58,779 nucleotides of DNA, taken from NCBI GenBank assembly GCA_022340305.1, contig JAJDOF010000038.1:1-58779 (forward strand), given 5' to 3'. This document shows positions 43,282-51,721 of this stretch, piece by piece. The notes beneath the pieces were generated by a model. The model ran no database searches and was not told the origin of the DNA. It saw only the letters and a list, made by a program, of their open reading frames with translations. Every line of letters starts with the position of its first letter. Position 1 is the first letter of the stretch. The DNA comes from Gammaproteobacteria bacterium. Its GTDB lineage: Bacteria; Pseudomonadota; Gammaproteobacteria; GCA-001735895. A program made the translations under genes and the position numbers.

Positions 43282-44622
43282 TTAGAAACGAGTCATGTCG
43301 GGGCGACCGACGGTGTGTTGAGTGCCGGCCATCGGAACCTGCGCGCAGGCCGAGGCTTCCATCGTCAGTGCCGCCAGGTCTTCCGGTTCCAGCGAATGGA
43401 TATTGGTCTTGCCACAGGCACGGGCGAACAACTGTGCTTCGATGGTGAGCGTATGCAGGAAGTTGTAAACCCGCTCCGCTGCCGCATCCGGATCCAGGCG
43501 TTGACGCAGAACTGGGTCCTGGGTCGCAATACCAACCGGGCAGCGCCCGGTATGGCAGTGATAGCAATACCCCGGATCGACACCCATCTCAGTCTGAAAA
43601 TCAGCCTCGGGGATGTCCTTGTTGCAGTTGAGCGCGATCAGCGATGAGTGACCGATCGCGATCGCATCCGCACCGAGCGCAATCGCCTTGGCGACGTCGG
43701 CACCGTTGCGAATACCGCCAGCATATACCAGCGTAATTTCACCCGACATGCCAACGTCATCGAGCGCCTGGCGCGCCTGGCGGATCGCGGCAATACCCGG
43801 GATTCCGGTGTCTTCGGTGGCGAGGTGTGGTCCCGCACCGGTGCCGCCTTCCATGCCGTCGATGTATATCGAATCAGGCCCGGTTTTGGCCGCCATACGC
43901 ACGTCGTCATAGACGCGCGCCGCACCCAGCTTCAATTGAATCGGGATCTGCCCATCGGTCGCTTCGCGCACTTCCTGGATCTTCAGTGCGAGATCGTCCG
44001 GTCCCATCCAGTCCGGGTGGCGTGCCGGTGAACGCTGGTCGATACCGGCCGGCAGCGAACGCATCTCGGCGACCTGATCGGTTACCTTCTGTCCCATCAG
44101 GTGACCACCGAGACCGACCTTACAGCCCTGGCCGATGAAAAATTCAACTGCATCGGCAAGCCGCAGGTGATTCGGGTTAAAACCGTAACGCGACTGAATG
44201 CACTGGTAAAACCACTTCGACGAGTAACGCCGCTCGTCGGGAATCATCCCGCCTTCGCCGGAACAGGTCGCGGTACCCGCCATGGTCGCACCACGCGCCA
44301 GCGCCGTCTTGGCTTCATAGCTCAGGGCGCCGAAGGACATACCGGTGATGTAAACCGGAATATCGAGCTCCAGCGGAATCTTGGCATTGGGGCCAATGAC
44401 AGTTTTGGTCAAACACTTTTCACGGTAACCCTCGATTACAAAACGGGTAAGGGTACCGGGCATGAAGGTCAGGTCATCCCAGGTCGGGATTTTCTTGAAC
44501 AGCGAAAACCCGCGCATGCGGTAACGGCCCAGCTCAGCCTTGATGTGAATATCGTTCATCACATGGGGCGGAAAAATGAAGCTGTTCCCCAGGTGATATG
44601 GATCTATTTTCTTGTCAGACAT
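43282..44622 (-). CDS. mgsC: N-methylglutamate synthase FMN/3Fe-4S subunit (MgsC, GltB central-domain-like)
   Basis: This 446-residue subunit has the glutamate synthase FMN barrel: YITGMSFGALSYEAKTALARG, CSGEGGMIPDERRYSSKW, GQKVTDQVAEMRSLPAGIDQRSPARHPDWMGPDDL, GGIRNGADVAKAIALGADA, and the 3Fe-4S cysteines in GYCYHCHTGRCPVGIATQ. Its C-terminus reads NLEPEDLAAL-like (SLEPEDLAALTM..VPMAGTQH), which is the model for the decayed tail of the locus A fusion. It forms N-methylglutamate from the methylamine released by MgsA and 2-oxoglutarate. Gene order mgsA-mgsB-mgsC is the same as in known methylamine operons. Confidence 0.88.
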   Translation of the reverse strand: MSDKKIDPYHLGNSFIFPPHVMNDIHIKAELGRYRMRGFSLFKKIPTWDDLTFMPGTLTRFVIEGYREKCLTKTVIGPNAKIPLELDIPVYITGMSFGALSYEAKTALARGATMAGTATCSGEGGMIPDERRYSSKWFYQCIQSRYGFNPNHLRLADAVEFFIGQGCKVGLGGHLMGQKVTDQVAEMRSLPAGIDQRSPARHPDWMGPDDLALKIQEVREATDGQIPIQLKLGAARVYDDVRMAAKTGPDSIYIDGMEGGTGAGPHLATEDTGIPGIAAIRQARQALDDVGMSGEITLVYAGGIRNGADVAKAIALGADAIAIGHSSLIALNCNKDIPEADFQTEMGVDPGYCYHCHTGRCPVGIATQDPVLRQRLDPDAAAERVYNFLHTLTIEAQLFARACGKTNIHSLEPEDLAALTMEASACAQVPMAGTQHTVGRPDMTRF

Positions 44623-44649
44623 CTTAATTTCTCCAGAATCGAAACGTGC

Positions 44650-45486
44650 TCAAAGCACCAGTTTCTTCTCACTTGGTTCGAGGTTGTCGTAGTTCCACAA
44701 TTGCTTGCCGGAAGTCAGCTTGATCATGTTTTCGACACCGTTGGGCGCCGCCATGCCGTATTGCGATAACTTGCCTTCGAGATAACGCTTGTCGAGATCG
44801 GTCATATCGGTTTCGACACAATCGACGCCGAGACTGGCGATCTTGCCACCAACGTAAATGGTACCGTCGTACATCGAGTCGCCGAGGTTATCGCCGGCAT
44901 CACCGAGGATAATCATGCGCCCACGCTGCATCATGAAGCCGGTGAAAGCACCAACGCTGTCGCCGACGATGATGGTGCCACCCTTTTGATCGATGCCGAC
45001 GCGTGCGCCTGCCTGACCCTTGCACACCAGGTCGCCACCGCGAATCGCGGCGCCAAACAGCGAGCCCGCATTCTTTTCGATGACCACCTTGCCCGCCATC
45101 ATGTTTTCCGCACAGGACCAGCCCACGCGACCGGAAATGTGCACGTTGGCGCCGTCGATCAGGCCGCAGCCGAAGTAACCCAGGCTACCCTCGAAATTGA
45201 GGTTAAGCCGATTCAGGATGCCGACCCCGAGCGAATGCTTGGCGCGCGGGTTTTGCACGGTAATCGTGCCATGACCCGACTTCATCAATGCGCGAATCTT
45301 GTTGTTGATATCTGTTATTTCCATATCCGCGGCATCGAACTCGGCCGTCTTGTCAAAATCGACTTCGTAGGACCAGGGATAGGTGTAATTTTCTTCCTCG
45401 GAAGCCGAGAAAAATCGTTGTTGCGTCCGGCCTGCGAGCTGCTCTTCGTGTAGCCCCATGTCATGGGACGTATTTATGCTGCCCAT
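44650..45486 (-). CDS. mgsB: N-methylglutamate synthase GXGXG subunit (MgsB)
   Basis: The 278-residue product is a beta-helix of the glutamate synthase alpha-subunit C-terminal type: LNFEGSLGYFGCGLIDGANVHISG, VVIEKNAGSLFGAAIRGGDLVCKGQAGARVG, and GRMIILGDAGDNLGDSMYDGTIYVGGKI. An N-terminal extension of about 60 residues with aromatic residues precedes it, unlike the locus A copy. It overlaps mgsA by 13 bases, so translation is coupled. The role is structural, linking amidotransferase and FMN subunits. Confidence 0.88.
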   Translation of the reverse strand: MGSINTSHDMGLHEEQLAGRTQQRFFSASEEENYTYPWSYEVDFDKTAEFDAADMEITDINNKIRALMKSGHGTITVQNPRAKHSLGVGILNRLNLNFEGSLGYFGCGLIDGANVHISGRVGWSCAENMMAGKVVIEKNAGSLFGAAIRGGDLVCKGQAGARVGIDQKGGTIIVGDSVGAFTGFMMQRGRMIILGDAGDNLGDSMYDGTIYVGGKIASLGVDCVETDMTDLDKRYLEGKLSQYGMAAPNGVENMIKLTSGKQLWNYDNLEPSEKKLVL

Positions 45487-46412
45487 ACTTTAACCTCCCC
45501 TTGATAAGGATCCCAGGTGTCAATTTCACGCGGGAAAATACTGCGAATGGCGACTTCTTCCGAAGCCAGCCCGACAAATTCATCGCTCTCGTAAAGCACC
45601 ATCGGCTTCGCGCCCATCACGTCCTTGGCCATGCCGAGCTGGTCGGCGGTCGCGACCAGGTAGGTGAACACGCCGTCGATAACGTCGATGGACAGGCGCA
45701 TGGCGTCTTCCAGCTGGTCGCCGCGGTCGATGCGATCGGCGATGTAAACCGCGATCAGTTCCGAATCGCAGTTGGACATGAAGCGATGGCCACGACGCTC
45801 GAGGTCACGGCGCATGGTCCAGTAATTGGTCAACTGGCCGTTGTGCACCACGGAGACGTCATTGAACGGATAGGCCCAGTAGGGATGCGCGGAACGGATA
45901 TCGACATCGGACTCGGTCGCCATGCGCGTGTGTCCGATCGCGTGCGTGCCCTTGAAGCCTTTGAGCCCGTACTGATCCGACACCACGGTGGCATCACCCA
46001 GGTCCTTGATCAATTCGAGGCCCTTGCCCACCGACAGGATTTCCACACCATCGAGGTCTTCGATAAAATCGATCAGGCGTTTCAGGTCGCCACCAAATTT
46101 GAACAGGTAGCGGAAGGCGTATTCGGTCGCATCATCTTTCTTGATAATTTCGGCGCCGAGTTCTTCCAGGCGCGTATCGACCGCGGCCTTGCGCTCGATG
46201 ACCTGGCGATGAATATCGAAGCCGGTCCTCATTTCTTCCTGCTCGGCAACCTTGAAGCGCAATATGTGCACGTCGTCGTCAGGCTTACCATAAAGCGCAA
46301 AACCGGTAGAGTCCGGCCCACGGTGCTTCAACGCCTGAAGCATCTGGGTCATCTCGCTACCGATATCGCTGGTAACACCGCCTTTCCAGATCAGTCCAGC
46401 AATACCACACAT
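45474..46412 (-). CDS. mgsA: N-methylglutamate synthase class-II amidotransferase subunit (MgsA)
   Basis: The 312-residue product begins MCGIAGLIWKG, so Cys2 becomes the catalytic N-terminus. Family blocks are HRGPDSTGFALYG, AIGHTRMATESDV, VVHNGQLTNYW and NCDSELIAVYIADRI. A charged insertion (about residues 65-125) with a coiled-coil character is longer than in common amidotransferases. The gene starts 101 bases downstream of the ligase gene and overlaps mgsB. It releases the amine from the glutamyl amide for transfer to MgsC. Confidence 0.88.
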   Translation of the reverse strand: MCGIAGLIWKGGVTSDIGSEMTQMLQALKHRGPDSTGFALYGKPDDDVHILRFKVAEQEEMRTGFDIHRQVIERKAAVDTRLEELGAEIIKKDDATEYAFRYLFKFGGDLKRLIDFIEDLDGVEILSVGKGLELIKDLGDATVVSDQYGLKGFKGTHAIGHTRMATESDVDIRSAHPYWAYPFNDVSVVHNGQLTNYWTMRRDLERRGHRFMSNCDSELIAVYIADRIDRGDQLEDAMRLSIDVIDGVFTYLVATADQLGMAKDVMGAKPMVLYESDEFVGLASEEVAIRSIFPREIDTWDPYQGEVKVWAA

Positions 46413-46513
46413 AAGAATATCCTCTGTAGAGATTTAACATCGGGCCAACGCCGCGGCCCTGGAATTTGAGGCCCGGTGCGGACAACGCCCGCACCGAAGC
46501 TGTCGCCTGCAAC

Positions 46514-47983
46514 CTAAGGGAGGCAGTCGAGGTACATATCGAGATCCCAGTCGGTCACAGTGGCGTTGTATTTCTCCCACTCGTCGCGCTTGTAATGCTC
46601 GTAGACCTTGTACATCTCACCCGGCATGGCTGATTTGACAACCTCGTCGTTACGCAGCTCTTCGAGCGCGTCCCCGAGCGACATCGGCAGCTTCTTGACC
46701 TGCTTACCCTCGTCCATCGCGGTGTAAATATTGCGTTCTTCGGCTTCACCGGGATCGAGATTGTTGTCGATACCGTCATCGAAGGATTTGAGCAGTGCCG
46801 CGCCCATCAGGTAAGGGTTCACCATCGAATCGACCGAGCGGTACTCGAAACGCCCCGGTGCCGAAACACGCAGCGCGCAGGTGCGGTTCTGATAACCCCA
46901 GTCGGCAAAGATCGGCGCCCAGAAGCCGGTGTCCCACAGACGGCGATAAGAATTGACCGTGGAAGAACCGATCGAGGTCAATGCACCGAGGTGCTTGATG
47001 ACGCCACCGATCGACTGCAGCCCGATCGGACCCGGTGCCCGCTCGTCGATCGACGGATCGGGCATGAAGGTATTTTCACCACCGACACGATAGGTAAAGG
47101 CCCCGTCCATGCCCGGCAGAGATTCCATGCCGAGATTGTTGACGACATCTTCGCCGCCTCGCCACAGCGACATGTTGTGGTGGCAGCCGGACGCCGACAC
47201 ACCCATGAACGGCTTCGACATGAAGCAGGCAATGAGATTGTCTTCGCGCGCGACCTGCGCACAAATCTGGCGATAAGTCGTGAGACGGTCCGCGTTACGC
47301 AGGACGTCGTCGAATTGAGTGTTGAGTTCCAGCTGGCCCGGCGCGTCTTCGTGATCGCCCTGGATGATGTCGAGACCCATTTGCTGCGAGTACTCGATAA
47401 CCTTCATGAAGGTCGGACGCAGTTCTTCGAACTGGTCGATGTGGTAACAGTTGGGCTTGGTAACGCCACCGGCCATCTTGCCGTCTTCACCGCGCTTCAG
47501 CCACATCATTTCCGGCTCGGTGCCACAGCGCATTTCGAGGCCGTGCTTGCCCTGGAATTCCTTATGGATACGGCGCAGGTTGCCACGGCAATCCGAGGTC
47601 AGCGCGCCACCCGGATTTTCTCGTTCTTCGCGATTGCGGAACAGGGTGCAGAACACGCGCCCGACGCGCTTGTCCCAGGGCAGCTGACAGAAAGTTTCGG
47701 GATCCGGAATACCCACCAGTTCCGAGGCCTCCGGGCCGTAACCGATGTAGTCGCCGTGACGATCGATAAACAGGTTCGCGGTCGAGCCATAGACCAGCTG
47801 AAAACCCTTTTCGGCAAGACGCTCCCAGTGGGCCGACGGGATACCCTTACCTACGATGCGCCCGGTGACGGAAATAAACTGGTAATAGATGTAATCTACC
47901 CCGGTTTCCCTGATTTTTTCAGCAACCTGCTTAACCAGCTCGGCGCGTCCCGGCGCTTCCACGTGTTCTTGTAAATCGGTCAT
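46514..47983 (-). CDS. Divergent glutamine-synthetase-like ligase of locus B
   Basis: This 489-residue protein has the glutamine synthetase fold with GTEPEMMWL, QGDHEDAPGQLELN (208-221), ASGCHHNMSLW and RFEYRSVDSMVNPYLMGAALL. It is about 50 residues longer than GmaS at 19040-20356. The stretch corresponding to EDANGQFE, the gmaS hallmark, reads EDAPGQLE here. It is the first gene of the locus B unit and sits ahead of mgsA, exactly where gmaS stands in classical operons. It probably ligates glutamate to an amine, but the substrate may not be methylamine. Upstream lie a set of repeated palindromes and a divergent GntR gene. Confidence 0.8.
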   Translation of the reverse strand: MTDLQEHVEAPGRAELVKQVAEKIRETGVDYIYYQFISVTGRIVGKGIPSAHWERLAEKGFQLVYGSTANLFIDRHGDYIGYGPEASELVGIPDPETFCQLPWDKRVGRVFCTLFRNREERENPGGALTSDCRGNLRRIHKEFQGKHGLEMRCGTEPEMMWLKRGEDGKMAGGVTKPNCYHIDQFEELRPTFMKVIEYSQQMGLDIIQGDHEDAPGQLELNTQFDDVLRNADRLTTYRQICAQVAREDNLIACFMSKPFMGVSASGCHHNMSLWRGGEDVVNNLGMESLPGMDGAFTYRVGGENTFMPDPSIDERAPGPIGLQSIGGVIKHLGALTSIGSSTVNSYRRLWDTGFWAPIFADWGYQNRTCALRVSAPGRFEYRSVDSMVNPYLMGAALLKSFDDGIDNNLDPGEAEERNIYTAMDEGKQVKKLPMSLGDALEELRNDEVVKSAMPGEMYKVYEHYKRDEWEKYNATVTDWDLDMYLDCLP

Positions 47984-48188
47984 GTTACCCTCCAGCGGTT
48001 TAAGACGATGTTCTAGCTAACCTCTCAGGCTCCTCAGCAAAGTCGTCGCTTTTTTTGTAAGGCCGTGCGGCGTATAACACTTCGTATGAGCGCCCGGGAT
48101 ACACTCGGGCCGAACCAGTCAGGCAGCAATGGTATACCCATCCCGACACACAAAACAAGACCCAAATATAAATTATTTGGACAATTTG

Positions 48189-48219
48189 TATTGAATTGGT
48201 CAATAATACTGTACCAATT
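48189..48219. promoter_or_regulatory. Candidate regulator site 1 in the ligase/gntR intergenic region
   Basis: TATTG-AATTGGT-CAATA (48189-48205) is a dyad whose reverse complement reads TATTG-ACCAATT-CAATA. A second half (ACCAATT, 48213-48219) makes a 7-bp inverted repeat with AATTGGT at 48194-48200. The same core recurs at 48477-48496. It lies about 210 bases upstream of the ligase gene. Confidence 0.5.
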
Positions 48220-48226
48220 TAGACCG

Positions 48227-48255
48227 CATTGGCTCAATACGTCGTATTGCCAATG
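48227..48255. promoter_or_regulatory. Candidate regulator site 2, 29-base interrupted palindrome
   Basis: CATTGGC-T-CAATAC, a 3-base centre and GTATTGCCAATG form an almost perfect palindrome (12 of 12 arm bases with one extra T on the left). It uses the same ATTGG/CCAAT and CAATA/TATTG words as the sites on either side. Confidence 0.5.
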
Positions 48256-48476
48256 GCGAACCTACAATACCTCGAAGCCGGCCCGCTTCTTGCCTTATAA
48301 TTATTTTCCTTTATATTCAGTAATTTAATTACAAAATTTTTCCCTACCCCTGGACAGATGACGGAATTTTTCACATTTTTGAAAAAGCCCAAATCAACTT
48401 GTCTATGGGTTTTTCACGCCCGATTATCTCGTTATTTGGTCTTTAAAGGCTTGAATTATGCCATTTTTTACCTCAT

Positions 48477-48496
48477 TATTGTACCAATTGACAATA
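48477..48496. promoter_or_regulatory. Candidate regulator site 3 just upstream of the gntR gene
   Basis: TATTGT-ACCAATT-GACAATA is a dyad with 6-base arms (TATTGT and ACAATA). It repeats the ACCAATT core of site 1. It ends 30 bases before the GntR start and could be an autoregulation site. Confidence 0.5.
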
Positions 48497-48526
48497 CCAT
48501 AGTAACAATCCTGGGAGCCACGAGGT

Positions 48527-49270
48527 TTGAAACCTGCCGGTAGCAACGCACCGATCACCACAGCACGGGATAGCCCAACGCTGCGTAAGCCCAATGGCAA
48601 TCGCGTCGGCGTGACTACCGGTAACGTGGTCACGCAGTTACGACGCCAGATCCTGGAAGGGGATTACCGCTTTGAAGAGCGCCTGCCGGCCGAGCGCAAC
48701 CTGGCCGAGGAATTTGGCGTTTCGCGCGGCACTATCCGCTCGGTATTGCAGATACTGGAAAAACAGCACCTGGTCATCCGCCAGAGTGGCAGCGGTACCT
48801 ACGTGTCGCATCGCGCATCCACCAACCAGCAGGAAATAGCGAGTGTTACCAGTCCACTCGAAATGGTCGAAGTGCGTATTGCCATGGAACCTCAACTGGT
48901 GCGCCTGGCCATCGCCAATGCAAGCTTGCGAGATCTCGAGGAACTGCATGAAGCGCTGATTCAGTGTGAGGCCTGCAATGGTGACTCGGAGGCGTTTGCA
49001 CGAGCCGATACCGCCTTCCACATGGCGTTGGCACATTGTTCGAAAAACAAATTGATGTATTGGGTCTATGACCGCATCAGCGAAGTTCGCCGCCATTCGC
49101 AATGGGGGCGGATGAAATCAAAACTGTTGACGCCCGAGCGCATCGATTATTATAACGCCCAGCATCGCCGTCTTTATGAAGCGATTCTGGCCCGCGATGC
49201 CACCGCAGCAGTCCAGTTGATCAAAGAACACTTATATGGTGTACAGGATGATTTGCTTGAAACCGATTAG
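48527..49270 (+). CDS. GntR-family transcriptional regulator, FCD (FadR) type
   Basis: From the TTG at 48527 the product has 247 residues. The winged helix-turn-helix occupies about residues 30-95 (VTQLRRQILEGDYRFEERLPAERNLAEEFGVSRGTIRSVLQILEKQHLVIRQSGSGTYV). The all-helical FCD ligand domain follows, with EVRIAMEPQLVRLAIANAS and the metal-type histidines FHMALAHCS and AQHRRLYEAIL. It is divergent from locus B and 24 bases upstream of tdm on the same strand. It probably controls tdm and the ligase/mgs genes, sensing an amine-derived metabolite. Three related palindromes lie in its upstream region. Confidence 0.9.
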   Translation: MKPAGSNAPITTARDSPTLRKPNGNRVGVTTGNVVTQLRRQILEGDYRFEERLPAERNLAEEFGVSRGTIRSVLQILEKQHLVIRQSGSGTYVSHRASTNQQEIASVTSPLEMVEVRIAMEPQLVRLAIANASLRDLEELHEALIQCEACNGDSEAFARADTAFHMALAHCSKNKLMYWVYDRISEVRRHSQWGRMKSKLLTPERIDYYNAQHRRLYEAILARDATAAVQLIKEHLYGVQDDLLETD

Positions 49271-49294
49271 CCGTAAGCGCGGATTGGCACCGAC

Positions 49295-51661
49295 ATGAAC
49301 GCGCCATTGTTCGTTTCCCCCCCGCGCATTCGCCAGCCCGGGTTAAATGCGCTGCCCGAAAATACCGAGCGTTACCGAATACGCGCGGGTGGTAGTGTCA
49401 CCCTCGGCCTGCTAGCCGGTGACGAACTGGAACTGGTCAGCCCGGAGGGTTTACAGCCCGCGGAAATCAGCGTGTTCGGCCCCGCAGGACGTGGCGATCC
49501 GGGGCTCATCGGCTTGCCGGCCAATGGCAACTGCGAGGCATTGCAGGGCATTCTGGCGGACCAGCCGGGTAATACTGCCAATCTGGCAGACGCCCTCGCC
49601 GCGCTCAATATTTCGATACAGGATGCCCGCAGCTCGGCTGTTTTTCGCAACCATTCACCGGCCGGTGACTCGATTCGCTGCAGCGCGAACGAAGCACTCA
49701 CCTGTATTATCGTGGTGCCCGCCGAGCCGATGCGCGCCGACCGGCAAAATACACCGACCGACCTGGTGGCTTTCGTGCACCGGCGCCCGGCTGCCGCGGG
49801 GGAACGCATTATCCGCTTACCCGATCCACTGGCCGATCCACTCGAAGACGTTCGCATTGCCGCACGCACCGCGTTTGCCTACGAGGTGAAGGCCGGCGAC
49901 TACATCCAGATCATCGACGTGCAAGGACGCGAGTGCTCGGATTTCCAGTGCTTCGACGCACCCCAGCTGGAGCGCGGTATCGAACGTAGCCTCGATGCCA
50001 CCACCACGCGTTACGCGATCGGCGCCGCTTACCCGGCGCCGGGGCTGTTCTCGAAGTTTTACGATCAGAATTTCGAGCCGATGATCGAAGTGGTGCAGGA
50101 CACCTGCGGTCGCCACGACAGCTTCGGCACCGCCTGTACCGCCAAGTATTACGACGACATGGGCTACCCGGGCCACGTCAATTGTTCGGACAACTTCAAC
50201 CGGGTCCTGCAGCCCTACGGCGTCGAGGCGCGTAAGGGATGGATGGCGATCAACCTGTTTTACAACACCGCCATCGACGACGCCAACCAGATCTACTTTG
50301 ACGAGCCCTGGTCACGCCCCGGCGACTACGTACTGATGCGCGCGCTGAAAGACATGGTGTGTGTCTCCTCGGCATGCCCCTGCGACGTCGATGCAGCAAA
50401 TGGCTGGAACCCGACCGACATCCACATGCGCATCTATTCCGGCAAACATACCTTTAACCAAGCGACGGCATTCAGAATGACAACCGATGCAGACACAGAA
50501 TTGACCAGGGAGACCGGCTTCCACAGCCGTACCTCGCAACACACGCGTAATTTCACCGAGTACGAGGGTTACTGGCTCGCCAACAGTTACACCCGCTACG
50601 GTGCAGTCGATGAGTACTGGGCCTGTCGCGAGGGCGCGGTGGCGATCGATTTGTCGGCACTGCGCAAGTATGAAGTAACCGGCCCCGATGCCGAGCTATT
50701 GCTGCAAACCTGCGTCACGCGCGATATCCGCCGCCTGGCGGTCGGCCAGGTAGTGTATACCGCGATGTGTTACCAGAACGGCGGCATGATCGACGACGGC
50801 ACCGTGTTCCGCCTCGGCCAGAATAATTTCCGCTGGGTTGGCGGCAGTGACAAAAGCGGCCTGTGGCTGCGCGAGCAGGCCCAACTCCTCGGCCTGCAGG
50901 CCTGGGTGCGCAACTCCACCGAGCAGTTACACAATCTTCAGGTTCAGGGTCCCAGGAGCCGCGATATCCTGCGTGAAATCATCTGGACCCGGCCCGACCA
51001 GGCGAACATCGACGAAATGGGATGGTTTCGTTTTTCGATTGCGCGCATCGGGGATGACCAGGGTATCCCCCTGGTCGTGTCACGCACCGGCTATACCGGC
51101 GAGCTCGGTTACGAAGTGTTTTGTCATCCGCGCGATGCCGCGGCCGTGTGGGACGCGATCTGGGAGGCGGGCAAGCCCTACGACCTGACGCCGCTGGGTC
51201 TGGAGGCACTCGACATGTTGCGTGTCGAGGCCGGACTCATCTTTGCCGGCTACGAATTCAGTGACCAGACCGACCCCTTCGAGGCCGGCATCGGTTTTAC
51301 CGTGCCGCTCAAAACCAAGCAGGATGACTTTATCGGCAAGGCGGCGCTGCTGAAGCGCAAAGAAAACCCGCAACGCGTCCTGGTCGGCCTCGAGTTGACC
51401 GGCGACGAAATGGCTGTCAGCGGCGATTGCGTCGACATCGGTCGTAACCAGGTCGGCGAAATCACCAGCGCGGTGCGCTCACCGGTGTTGCGCAAAAACC
51501 TGGCCCTGGCGCGCGTGCAGATCGAACACAGTGCGCTCGGTACCGAGCTCGAAGTCGGCAAGCTCGACGGCCAGCAGAAACGCTTACCGGCAAGAGTCGT
51601 CGCCTTCCCGTTCTACGACCCGACCAAGTCGCGTGTGCGTGATGTCCCGCCGCCAGAGTAA
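49295..51661 (+). CDS. tdm: TMAO demethylase: DUF1989 domain fused to GcvT-type THF-binding domain
   Basis: The 788-residue product has a DUF1989 half, preceded by a 190-residue divergent copy of the same fold, and a C-terminal GcvT half (about 430-788: GAVDEYWACREGAVAIDLSALRKYEVTGPDA, then PLVVSRTGYTGELGYEVFC, PLGLEALDMLRVEAG). This domain order is that of Tdm from Methylocella, which cleaves TMAO to dimethylamine and formaldehyde, with THF trapping the formaldehyde. Cysteines 297, 361 and 363 (VNCSDN and SACPCD) fit the zinc-binding cysteines reported for that enzyme, as I remember them. It lies 24 bases after gntR. Tmm at 29649-30995 supplies its substrate. Confidence 0.88.
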   Translation: MNAPLFVSPPRIRQPGLNALPENTERYRIRAGGSVTLGLLAGDELELVSPEGLQPAEISVFGPAGRGDPGLIGLPANGNCEALQGILADQPGNTANLADALAALNISIQDARSSAVFRNHSPAGDSIRCSANEALTCIIVVPAEPMRADRQNTPTDLVAFVHRRPAAAGERIIRLPDPLADPLEDVRIAARTAFAYEVKAGDYIQIIDVQGRECSDFQCFDAPQLERGIERSLDATTTRYAIGAAYPAPGLFSKFYDQNFEPMIEVVQDTCGRHDSFGTACTAKYYDDMGYPGHVNCSDNFNRVLQPYGVEARKGWMAINLFYNTAIDDANQIYFDEPWSRPGDYVLMRALKDMVCVSSACPCDVDAANGWNPTDIHMRIYSGKHTFNQATAFRMTTDADTELTRETGFHSRTSQHTRNFTEYEGYWLANSYTRYGAVDEYWACREGAVAIDLSALRKYEVTGPDAELLLQTCVTRDIRRLAVGQVVYTAMCYQNGGMIDDGTVFRLGQNNFRWVGGSDKSGLWLREQAQLLGLQAWVRNSTEQLHNLQVQGPRSRDILREIIWTRPDQANIDEMGWFRFSIARIGDDQGIPLVVSRTGYTGELGYEVFCHPRDAAAVWDAIWEAGKPYDLTPLGLEALDMLRVEAGLIFAGYEFSDQTDPFEAGIGFTVPLKTKQDDFIGKAALLKRKENPQRVLVGLELTGDEMAVSGDCVDIGRNQVGEITSAVRSPVLRKNLALARVQIEHSALGTELEVGKLDGQQKRLPARVVAFPFYDPTKSRVRDVPPPE

Positions 51662-51721
51662 TTTTTGCTCCAGTTGACAGGCAAACACTCGATTTCAGCT
51701 ATCCGCAGACAGGCATAAGTT

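Noticed and set aside
45501..46469. A 322-codon plus-strand frame opposite mgsA
   Set aside because: It is antisense to a gene with a full set of amidotransferase motifs, with no signals of its own. GC-rich third positions keep such frames open by chance. The similar long antisense frames at 46991-47974 and 54815-56158 were rejected for the same reason.
49295..51661. 788-residue GcvT protein as a glycine cleavage T-protein or dimethylglycine dehydrogenase
   Set aside because: It has a DUF1989 half with conserved cysteines and no FAD domain, and the tmm context fits Tdm better.
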